Origin: Candidatus Peregrinibacteria bacterium UBA1369
GTDB taxonomy: Bacteria; Patescibacteriota; Gracilibacteria; UBA1369
NCBI GenBank assembly: GCA_002305925.1
Contig: DBRL01000010.1
Span: 157,583-179,458 of the forward strand
DNA: 21,876 nt
Reading direction: 5' to 3'
The notes below the pieces were generated by a model. That model saw only the letters and a list, made by a program, of their open reading frames with translations. It searched no databases and was not told where the DNA came from. How positions within the stretch are numbered: the first letter of the stretch is position 1; each line of letters begins with the position of its first letter. Positions 14,733-21,358 of this stretch are shown here, in pieces. A program made the position numbers and the translations under genes.

Positions 14733-14760
14733 AATATAGCTGTATTTTGGCTTTTTGCAA
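14733..14760 (-). promoter_or_regulatory. Promoter upstream of obg
   Basis: On the minus strand TTGCAA (14760 to 14755) is followed after 16 bases by TATATT (14738 to 14733), 20 bases before the obg ATG at 14713. The predicted transcript would start close to the start codon, leaving a leader of roughly 12-15 bases. It lies back-to-back with the tRNA-Leu promoter. Confidence 0.55.
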
Positions 14761-14768
14761 ATATTGGA

Positions 14769-14797
14769 TTGACGACTGGTGGCAGGAAAACTAAAAT
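14769..14797 (+). promoter_or_regulatory. Promoter for tRNA-Leu and tsaC
   Basis: TTGACG at 14769-14774, a 17-base spacer, and TAAAAT at 14792-14797. Both boxes are one mismatch from consensus. The expected start near 14804 lies about ten bases before the tRNA 5' end, as is usual for tRNA genes. No other promoter is evident before tsaC, so the same transcript probably continues into it. Confidence 0.7.
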
Positions 14798-14814
14798 TTG
14801 ACTGCTTTGAAAGG

Positions 14815-14901
14815 GCGCGAGTGGCGGAACTGGCAGACGCGTGCGACTCAAAATCGCATGCCAGCAATGGCGTGAGGGTTCAAGTCCCTCCTTGCGCACC
14901 A
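14815..14901 (+). tRNA. tRNA-Leu (anticodon CAA), CCA encoded
   Basis: An 87-base class II tRNA. The acceptor arm GCGCGAG (14815-14821) pairs with CTTGCGC near the 3' end (one G-T pair), followed by discriminator A and an encoded CCA at 14899-14901. The D arm has the Leu-type TGGCGGAACTGGCAGACGCG form. The anticodon stem TGCGA/TCGCA encloses the loop CTCAAAA, so the anticodon is CAA, reading UUG. A long variable arm (GCCA-GCAA-TGGC) and a T arm GAGGG-TTCAAGT-CCCTC complete the fold. It ends 14 bases before the tsaC ATG. Confidence 0.96.
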
Positions 14902-14915
14902 TAATTGAGATATGA

Positions 14916-15587
14916 ATGAAGAAATTGACTGTCGATGAAGCCGTGAGTTTTTTGAGGAACGGTTTTTTGGTAGTGGTGCCTACGGAAACTGTCTATGGAC
15001 TGGCCGCTGATGGCATCAGCGAGGAGTCCGTACGTAAACTATATAGACTCAAAGGTCGTCCCAAATCCAATCCGATTATGCTGCAGGTATCCGACATGGT
15101 GATGCTTGATGAAATTGTCGCTGAATTGCCGGAAGAGGCTCGTAAGTTGATTGATGCTTTTTGGCCCGGACCGCTGACGCTGGTATTGCCAAAGCGGGTA
15201 GAAGTGAGCGATATTCTGTCGGCGGGGACAGGGAATATTGGTGTCAGAATGCCTGATCAGGTTCTGACATTGGAGATTATCCGCAAAACCGGTCGTCCAT
15301 TGGCCGTGCCTTCGGCCAATCTCTCCGGCCGGCCAGCTCCCATATCCCCAGAGGAAGTGGAAACAGCTTTGGGACTGATGCCAGAGGGTGATCCGGATCT
15401 GGCCGGTATTGTTGACGCAGGTGTCTGCAGGCTGGGTGAGGCTTCGACTGTGCTGGATTTGACTGGTTGTTGCCAGCGTGCCGCTACAGGTGAGGTTGGG
15501 AGCGGTGCGGGCGTCGGGAAATGGAAAATACTGCGGGATGGGCCGGTGAAACAGGAAGATATTGAATCCTTGATTGGTTTACCCTGA
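14916..15587 (+). CDS. tsaC: L-threonylcarbamoyladenylate synthase (TsaC/YrdC type)
   Basis: This enzyme makes threonylcarbamoyl-AMP from Thr, bicarbonate and ATP, the first step of t6A formation at A37 of ANN-reading tRNAs. The 223-residue product carries VPTETVYGLAADG (about 21-33), YRLKGRPKSNPI (about 42-53, the KxR...SxN nucleotide site), FWPGPLTLVL (about 85-94), NIGVRMP and PLAVPSANLSG. It lacks the extra C-terminal Sua5 domain, so it is the short YrdC-like form with a tail of about 30 residues. It begins 14 bases after the 3' end of tRNA-Leu, without its own visible promoter, so its message probably depends on tRNA processing from a joint transcript. The ATG 14916 is preferred over ATG 14912, which is out of frame. 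Confidence 0.94.
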   Translation: MKKLTVDEAVSFLRNGFLVVVPTETVYGLAADGISEESVRKLYRLKGRPKSNPIMLQVSDMVMLDEIVAELPEEARKLIDAFWPGPLTLVLPKRVEVSDILSAGTGNIGVRMPDQVLTLEIIRKTGRPLAVPSANLSGRPAPISPEEVETALGLMPEGDPDLAGIVDAGVCRLGEASTVLDLTGCCQRAATGEVGSGAGVGKWKILRDGPVKQEDIESLIGLP

Positions 15588-15632
15588 TTGAATTTTTCTA
15601 AGGTTCCGATTGGATAGATATGCGCGATAAGC

Positions 15633-16763
15633 TCATTCGTCGCTGGGTTTGTCGAGCAGATCCAGGTTTGCTCCAACGGAGCTTTCTCCTCCGGTTATTT
15701 TGTAGACGTCCTTGTCGATTTTACCGAATTCCTTGCTGGCCTGGTTGTACATACTGACAGAATGCCCGAGGTTGGTGCCCAGTTTTTGCATGAAGACCTG
15801 ATAGGCATTCAAATGTTTACCCAATTCACCGACTTTTTTGATCACATCCTTGACTGAGGCTTCCATTTCCAGCGCCTTCAACCCTTGCAGTACGGTTTCC
15901 AAATAGGCGTAAAATGAGGTCGGAGAGACGATGATGACGTGCTTGCGGAAGGCATACTCAATCAGATCGTTGGTGTTGATTTCCACTGTGCCGCTTTTGT
16001 AGATCAGCAGATTATAATAAATGCCCTCCGCGGGGATGAACATAAAGGCAAAGTCGGTGGTGTCGTCGTTGGGTCGGATATATTTCGAGGTCTCATCAAT
16101 GCGGTTTTTGATGTCCTGTTTGAAGGTTTTTTCTAGTTTGTCCCTTTTGGCGGAATCCTGTTCCTGCATCAATTTGTTGTAGTTTTCCAGTGAAAATTTT
16201 GCGTCGATGGGAATAATTTTGTCCTTGAAAAAGATCACGGCGTCGACAATTTCCCCGTTTTTGAAGCCATATTGCATCTGATACTGACCCGGCGGCAGTA
16301 TATTGGCCAGCAGGGTTTCCAGAAAGTATTCGCCGAGTATGCCTCTCTGTTTGGGGTTGGTGAGGATGTTTTCCAGTGATTTCATTTGTTCGGCGAAGGA
16401 GACGACCTGTTTGTTGGTTTCGTCGAGTTTGGTTAGTTTGCTGGTAACCTCCTTGATAATGTCCGCGGATTGACGAAACTGGTTTTGCAGCGTTTTACTG
16501 GTGTCCTGCATGCCCTGGGAGAGCTGTTCATTAACTTTTTCCAGCTGCTTTTGTACTTCCAGCCGGTTTTTGTCGTTGATATTCTGGATCTCCTGACGCG
16601 TGCGGTTGGTAGTGTCATGAATTTCCAGGCGCAGATTGTTAAGCATTTCCAGAAATAGCTTGTCGCTGGTATTCTCCGCTTTGCCGTTTTTCTGGTGTAA
16701 CTGCCAGGCGAGATAAGCGATGCCAATAATCAAAATGATTAGCAGAATGTTTGTTGGTTCCAT
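15633..16763 (-). CDS. rmuC: RmuC-family DNA recombination protein
   Basis: RmuC limits recombination at inverted repeats and other DNA rearrangements; the family has a predicted PD-(D/E)XK-like nuclease fold. The 376-residue product has an N-terminal membrane helix (about 5-22), a long coiled coil (about 40-125, rich in Gln, Glu and Lys), then the core. The core includes QRGILGEYFLETLLANILPPGQY, VDAVIFFKDKIIPIDAKFSLENY with the likely catalytic Asp and Asp-x-Lys, and FMFIPAEGIYYNLLIY and IIVSPTSFYAYLETVLQGL, all typical of the family. Start ATG 16763 lies nine bases after the uvrC stop, so the two repair genes form an operon. Confidence 0.93.
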   Translation of the reverse strand: MEPTNILLIILIIGIAYLAWQLHQKNGKAENTSDKLFLEMLNNLRLEIHDTTNRTRQEIQNINDKNRLEVQKQLEKVNEQLSQGMQDTSKTLQNQFRQSADIIKEVTSKLTKLDETNKQVVSFAEQMKSLENILTNPKQRGILGEYFLETLLANILPPGQYQMQYGFKNGEIVDAVIFFKDKIIPIDAKFSLENYNKLMQEQDSAKRDKLEKTFKQDIKNRIDETSKYIRPNDDTTDFAFMFIPAEGIYYNLLIYKSGTVEINTNDLIEYAFRKHVIIVSPTSFYAYLETVLQGLKALEMEASVKDVIKKVGELGKHLNAYQVFMQKLGTNLGHSVSMYNQASKEFGKIDKDVYKITGGESSVGANLDLLDKPSDE

Positions 16764-16772
16764 GGTTTTATG

Positions 16773-18986
16773 TTAATTGAAAGTGTTTTTGAGCAGTTGG
16801 GCTGACCTCTTGCCGATTACTTCGGAGATTTTGTCGACGGGCAGCGTTTTGATCCGTTCAAGTGAACCGAAGCTTTTCAGCAGCAGGGCCGTCTTTTTTT
16901 TACCTATTCCCGGCAGGTTTTCCAGTGCGGAGACAGTATAGTCTTTTTTGCGCAATTTCCTATTGTATTCAATGGCAAAACGATGTGACTCATCCCGCAG
17001 GTGCTGGAGCAGCAGGCGTGTGGCATCATTGTCGGAGAGACGTAATGGTGTTTTGCTGCCTGGTAGATAGATTTCTTCATGGCGTTTGGCCAGTGAAAGC
17101 AGGGGGATTTCCAAATTAAATTGTTCGGTCGCTTTGATGGCTTGGGCAAGCTGTCCCTTGCCTCCATCCACTACAATTAAATCCGGTGTTCGCATAAAAG
17201 AATCGTCACGATGCAGACGGCTTTTGTCTAAAACCAGCCATTGATGTCCACGGGGGCAGCGCTGTTCTAAAGGGTTGTTACGTAGTTTTTGCAATCCGAA
17301 TTTTTCGAAGCTGTCAGCCTGTTGACGCGTGAGAGCAAAGTAGATGCGCCTTGAATCGATTTTTGCGGCCAGGGCCGGGATTAATTTTTCCGCAGCTAAA
17401 TTTGGACCGTTTAATGGACCTAAAAATGTTTTCAGTTTGTTGCCGGAAAGGATATCAATCTTTAGATTGATATCCTTCTGTGCTTTGACGGTGATGACGT
17501 TTCCTATTTTCCTCAGGACAAGGCTGTTTTTGTGCTCTTGTCCCGGTCGTAAATATTTGAGGCGTCGCATCAGCACCTCCTGCATGGAGAAGAAATCATC
17601 CGGTTTTCCAGGTGTTTCAAGAGATACCTTGAAGTGCCGGTATTGATCACGTCTAGGAAAACCTTTTTCAAAAACCACCATTGAGGCGACTGTATGTGTA
17701 CCGGAGAGGTGAGAAATATCATAACACTCAATGCGTTTGGGAATTTTTTTCAGACCGAGCAGTCTGGCCAGGTTTTCCAGTCCTTCTTCACGGTCATTGG
17801 CAGATTCGGCCTCCCATTTGACCCGTGACTGTCTGGCAAAGCTGGCGGCGTTTTCCAGGGAAATTTCCAGTAATTTTTCTTTTTTGCCTTTTTGAGGGGA
17901 AATCAATTTGACGTGATGATGGCAAATTTTATGCAGCCATTGTTCATGTATGCGGTCATGGGCGGTTGGTGTCGGAATGAGGATTTCTTGCGGGATGTCA
18001 CTGTTCTCGGAGTAGAAAATCTGCAGGAAGGCGCTCAGAATTTCCTGATCCGTACTGCCGTTTCTGCTGTCGTCGAGAACGAGATTTTGTTGATCGATCA
18101 GTCTGCCGTCGCGGATTTGAAAAATGTTGAAATAGGCCTTGCCTTCCTGTCGCCAGTAATTAACCACATCGCTATGATGATGATCGGGGGTGTTGATGGC
18201 CTGGAATTCGAAAAGTTTTTCAATGGATTGTATTTTGTCACGCAATTGGGCGGCCCGTTCAAACAGTTTCAATGACGCGGCTTCACGCATCTGCTTTTGA
18301 AGTTCATCGACCATGCCTTGATATCGTCCCTCGAGAAAATCGATAATTTTTTCGATGATTGTTCGATACTCCTCGAGACTAGGACGCCCGATGCATGGGG
18401 CGAGACACCTCTTGATGTGCAAATCGAGACAGGGATATTTAATACTGGCCCTGGTGACCAGAACATTGCGCTGTTTGGCGGGGTCAACGCCGTCAGCGGG
18501 CCCTAGGTCTTGAATCTCCAGTCCACAGTTTCTATAGGGAAAAATTTTTCTGAGCAGATGAAGTATTTCGTGGTATTTGCTGGCTGCGGTTTTGGGACCA
18601 AAATAACGTGCCCGGTCGCGACCGATTTTGCGGACGATCTGTATGCGCGGGTAATCTTCATTGATGGTGACTTTGATGTAGGCAAAATTTTTATCGTCCT
18701 TCATCAGAATGTTGTAGTGCGGGCGTAATTCTTTGATCAGATTGGTTTCCAGAATCAATGCTTCCAGCTCGGTGGAGGTTACGCTGTACTTGAAATCAAC
18801 CACTTTTTCCAACATACGTCTGGTTTTGACAGTGTGTTCTTTATTGCTACGAAAATAACTGCGCAGACGGTTGCGTAGATTTTTGGCTTTACCGACATAG
18901 ATGGTTTGCCCCTCGGAGTCTAGCATGCGATAAATTCCAGGACTGACGGGGACGTTTTTGAGCAGGTGTTGCAGATATTTGTTCAC
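16773..18986 (-). CDS. uvrC: UvrABC excinuclease subunit C with an internal insertion
   Basis: UvrC makes both incisions around bulky lesions in nucleotide excision repair. The 737-residue product has a GIY-YIG domain (about 13-95, GIYRML, TIYVGKAKNLRNRLRSYF), a four-Cys site (C154, C186, C194, C198) that matches the reported Fe-S ligands, a UvrB-binding UVR motif (about 225-260), and the RNase H-like nuclease. D423 (ECYDISH), D463/D464, D607 (IVVDGGKGQL) and H668 (RDESH) fit the catalytic set. Tandem HhH motifs (about 690-735) close it. It is about 125 residues longer than the E. coli protein; the excess is at about 480-598 between the FSMQEVLMRR helix and the DGGKGQL strand. The start is GTG 18986, which gives the usual N-terminus. 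It is followed by rmuC at nine bases. Confidence 0.96.
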   Translation of the reverse strand: MNKYLQHLLKNVPVSPGIYRMLDSEGQTIYVGKAKNLRNRLRSYFRSNKEHTVKTRRMLEKVVDFKYSVTSTELEALILETNLIKELRPHYNILMKDDKNFAYIKVTINEDYPRIQIVRKIGRDRARYFGPKTAASKYHEILHLLRKIFPYRNCGLEIQDLGPADGVDPAKQRNVLVTRASIKYPCLDLHIKRCLAPCIGRPSLEEYRTIIEKIIDFLEGRYQGMVDELQKQMREAASLKLFERAAQLRDKIQSIEKLFEFQAINTPDHHHSDVVNYWRQEGKAYFNIFQIRDGRLIDQQNLVLDDSRNGSTDQEILSAFLQIFYSENSDIPQEILIPTPTAHDRIHEQWLHKICHHHVKLISPQKGKKEKLLEISLENAASFARQSRVKWEAESANDREEGLENLARLLGLKKIPKRIECYDISHLSGTHTVASMVVFEKGFPRRDQYRHFKVSLETPGKPDDFFSMQEVLMRRLKYLRPGQEHKNSLVLRKIGNVITVKAQKDINLKIDILSGNKLKTFLGPLNGPNLAAEKLIPALAAKIDSRRIYFALTRQQADSFEKFGLQKLRNNPLEQRCPRGHQWLVLDKSRLHRDDSFMRTPDLIVVDGGKGQLAQAIKATEQFNLEIPLLSLAKRHEEIYLPGSKTPLRLSDNDATRLLLQHLRDESHRFAIEYNRKLRKKDYTVSALENLPGIGKKKTALLLKSFGSLERIKTLPVDKISEVIGKRSAQLLKNTFN
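17448..17477. repeat. Perfect 13-bp inverted repeat inside uvrC
   Basis: The left arm AAGGATATCAATC (17448-17460) and right arm GATTGATATCCTT (17465-17477) are exact reverse complements around a four-base loop (TTTA). It lies in the part of uvrC that codes for the extra segment (about residues 504-513, KDINLKIDIL), so the peptide is itself quasi-palindromic. There is no T tract. As RNA it would form a stable stem-loop in the uvrC message. Confidence 0.85.
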
Positions 18987-19010
18987 GGCGTGGCTTTTAA
19001 TTCGATTTGT

Positions 19011-19018
19011 AGTATAAA
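19011..19018. promoter_or_regulatory. Overlapping divergent -10 elements between uvrC and the gene at 19041
   Basis: The sequence AGTATAAA gives TATAAA on the plus strand (19013-19018), 22 bases before ATG 19041, and TATACT on the minus strand (19016 to 19011), 24 bases before the uvrC GTG. The two -10 boxes share bases, so the genes may compete for polymerase. The -35 boxes are poor on both strands (TTTTAT at 17-base spacing on the minus strand). Confidence 0.35.
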
Positions 19019-19040
19019 ATAGGCAGATATTAAATAAAAC

Positions 19041-20000
19041 ATGAAAGATTTTCGTCCAAAGGATTGGCCTTTATCAAAACGTCTTTTGGCTACTGTCGCT
19101 TATTTTGACGTGTTTGAACTGCCAGTTGCCGAAAATCATTTGTCTGTTTTGATTTGGGGTGATGCTGGATTCAATCTTTTGGAGCTAGAGGTGGCAATAA
19201 CTGAATTGGAAGGAAGGCTGGAACGGCGCGACGGTTTTTTTTTCCTGCCGGGACGGGGTCTTCTGATCGCCGGCTGGGCAGATCGAGAAAAGTTGCAAAG
19301 GCGACTTCTCAAGAAAGCTAAACATATAAAATGGCTTTTACGGACAACTCCTTTTGTAGAATTTGTGGCCGTGTGCAATTATTTGCCCTTGGGTGTGGTA
19401 GAGGAAAACAGTGATATTGATCTGTTGGTGGTGACTACTCCCGGCAGAATTTTTACGGCCAGGTTATTATTGACAATCTTTTTTCAAATTGCTGGCATGC
19501 GCAGACATGCCGACAAGGTGGAGGGACGTTTTTGCCTTAGTTTCTATCTCAACCGTCACAGTCTTTCACTGGAACGTTTGCTGATCAAACCCAATGATTT
19601 CTATATGGCTTATTGGATGCTGGCGCTGTGGCCGCTGTATGGTGATAAAAGCATTTACCAAGAGATGATGCGTGAAAATGAAAAGTGGCTGCAGCAATAT
19701 TTCAGCGGGACGCTGCAACGTGGTATTGGTGTGCAAATAATGCAGAGTTCTAATAAAAGTGCAGGAAAGAATCTTGTTGGAAAATTAATGGAATTTTTGC
19801 TGCGCCGGCGAATAGGTGATGCTTTTGAAAAAGGTTTGAAAAAGTATTTTTTGAAGCGTCATGCGCGCAACATTGAATATTTGCCCGAGAACGCATCTGT
19901 TGAGGTGAGCGACGAAAGGCTGAAATTTCACAACAACGACAAGAGGCAATATTTTCGTGAGGAGTTTGAAAAGCGTTTAGAGAGGCTGCAACTTCTGTGA
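19041..20000 (+). CDS. Nucleotidyltransferase-like protein with winged-helix N-terminus, degenerate GS motif
   Basis: A 319-residue soluble protein. Residues about 14-90 look like a winged helix (LLATVAYFDVFELPV, then a RRDGFFFLPGR wing). Residues about 105-135 match the core of the DNA polymerase beta-type nucleotidyltransferase fold: AVCNYLPLGVVEENSDIDLLVV, with D125 and D127 as the metal-binding pair. The Gly-Ser dipeptide normally found about ten residues earlier is replaced by Asn-Tyr (113-114). The rest includes GRFCLSFYLNRHSLSLE, hydrophobic helices (YMAYWMLALWPLYG) and a basic C-terminus. I read it as the uncharacterised nucleotidyltransferase-like family that occurs in CPR genomes; activity is uncertain. 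The last 24 bases overlap the end of der on the opposite strand. Confidence 0.78.
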   Translation: MKDFRPKDWPLSKRLLATVAYFDVFELPVAENHLSVLIWGDAGFNLLELEVAITELEGRLERRDGFFFLPGRGLLIAGWADREKLQRRLLKKAKHIKWLLRTTPFVEFVAVCNYLPLGVVEENSDIDLLVVTTPGRIFTARLLLTIFFQIAGMRRHADKVEGRFCLSFYLNRHSLSLERLLIKPNDFYMAYWMLALWPLYGDKSIYQEMMRENEKWLQQYFSGTLQRGIGVQIMQSSNKSAGKNLVGKLMEFLLRRRIGDAFEKGLKKYFLKRHARNIEYLPENASVEVSDERLKFHNNDKRQYFREEFEKRLERLQLL

Positions 20001-21353
20001 TTGTTTTTTGTCGATGGATTTGAAGAAAAATCTTATGGCCGTGCCATTGAAACCGAATCTATTGCGGAATTCGTTTTCCAGGAAGCGGCGATAGGAAAAA
20101 TGAATCAGTTCACCATGATTGACCAGATATTCAAAGGTCGGAGTGGCGGATGGTATTTGAATCAGGTCATAAAAATAAATTCTTTTTCTGCCAACGGTGG
20201 GAGGCTGATGTTTATGGGAGGTTTCCTGTATAAAGTCAACCAGGTCGTCGTGTTCGACGTTGATGGAGCGCTGCATGCTGATTTCCAAAGCGGTCTCGGG
20301 GATCAGTTCGATGTTTTTGTGGTTTTGGGCGGAGACAAAAAGTACCGGTGCCCAGGACAGAAAGGAAAAGCGGCGTTTGAGCAGGTTGCCAATGCGGTTT
20401 TTTTCCTCTTCTTTTTCTTCCATTAAATCGGTTTTGTTGATCAGCAGCATCAATCCTTTGTGCGCGTCAAGAATATAAGAGCAGATATGCAGGTCCTGTG
20501 CCCTTACCCCCACGGAATAATCCAGTACCAGACAGACTATGTCACAGCGCTCTATGGCGTTGATGGTGCGAAAGGACGACCATTTTTCGATGCCTTTTTC
20601 TATTTTGCCGCGACGGCGCAGCCCGGCAGTGTCGATGATGGTAAATTGTCGTTCATTCCAGAGAAAGTCGATGTCGATGCTGTCGCGTGTGGTGCCGGGC
20701 TGCTCCGAGACAATGACGCGGTTTTCGCCCAGCAAAGCATTGACCAGTGAGGATTTGCCGGCGTTGGGGCGTCCGATGAAAGCGATTTTCAGGGAAGTCG
20801 ACGGGGCGATTTCTTCCGGGCCTGAAGTCCAGCCGGCCTCGCGCAGGTGGTTGGCCAATCCCCTGGCCAGTTTTTCGAGGCCAAAATTATGGATTACCGA
20901 GATGGAATATGGTTCGCCAAAGCCCAGTTCGGTCCAGGTGAGCAGGTGGTGGGCGATTTTTTCATTGTCGATTTTGTTGGCCACGAGCAGCACGTTTTTG
21001 GAGTTGCGTCGCAGGATGCGTGCGGTTTCCAGGTCTTCCGCGGTTGGTTCCTGGCGTCCGTCGACAAGAAAAACGGTCAGGTCGGCCTCGGCGATGGCCA
21101 GTTGGGCCTGGGCCTGCATGTCAGCCTCAATATTTTCTTTGTGTCCCATTTCCAATCCGCCCGTATCGACCAGAACGCAAGGTATCTCATCAATCGTGCA
21201 GCGCTGAAATACCCGATCTCTGGTTGTTCCCGCCTCATCGGAGACTATGGCGACTCTCTTTCCGACCAGTCGGTTGAAGAGGCTGGACTTACCGACATTT
21301 GGTTTGCCGACTATGGCGACAAATGGTAATTTGTGTTCAGATTTTTTATTCAT
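19977..21353 (-). CDS. der: Ribosome biogenesis GTPase Der (EngA), tandem G domains
   Basis: Der has two GTPase domains and a KH-like domain and is needed for 50S assembly. The 458-residue product shows G domain 1 (GKPNVGKSS at 16-24, DEAGTTRDR, DTGG, NKID). G domain 2 follows (GRPNAGKSSLVNALLG, EQPGTTRDSIDI, DTAGLRRRGK, NKTDL), then a KH-like C-terminus (RKRIYFYDLIQIPSATPTFEYLVN, RRFLENEFRNRFGFNGTAIRFFF). The frame is open to 21437, but ATG 21353 gives the usual start with the P-loop near residue 16. Its start codon is only five bases from the ATG of the divergent gene at 21359. The 3' end overlaps the convergent nucleotidyltransferase-like gene by 24 bases. Confidence 0.96.
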   Translation of the reverse strand: MNKKSEHKLPFVAIVGKPNVGKSSLFNRLVGKRVAIVSDEAGTTRDRVFQRCTIDEIPCVLVDTGGLEMGHKENIEADMQAQAQLAIAEADLTVFLVDGRQEPTAEDLETARILRRNSKNVLLVANKIDNEKIAHHLLTWTELGFGEPYSISVIHNFGLEKLARGLANHLREAGWTSGPEEIAPSTSLKIAFIGRPNAGKSSLVNALLGENRVIVSEQPGTTRDSIDIDFLWNERQFTIIDTAGLRRRGKIEKGIEKWSSFRTINAIERCDIVCLVLDYSVGVRAQDLHICSYILDAHKGLMLLINKTDLMEEKEEEKNRIGNLLKRRFSFLSWAPVLFVSAQNHKNIELIPETALEISMQRSINVEHDDLVDFIQETSHKHQPPTVGRKRIYFYDLIQIPSATPTFEYLVNHGELIHFSYRRFLENEFRNRFGFNGTAIRFFFKSIDKKQSQKLQPL

Positions 21354-21358
21354 CGTGA

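Noticed and set aside
20539..21207. Long open frame (222 codons) on the plus strand
   Set aside because: It lies fully antisense to der, which has unmistakable GTPase motifs. The translation is rich in Ser, Arg and Pro with no domain signal.
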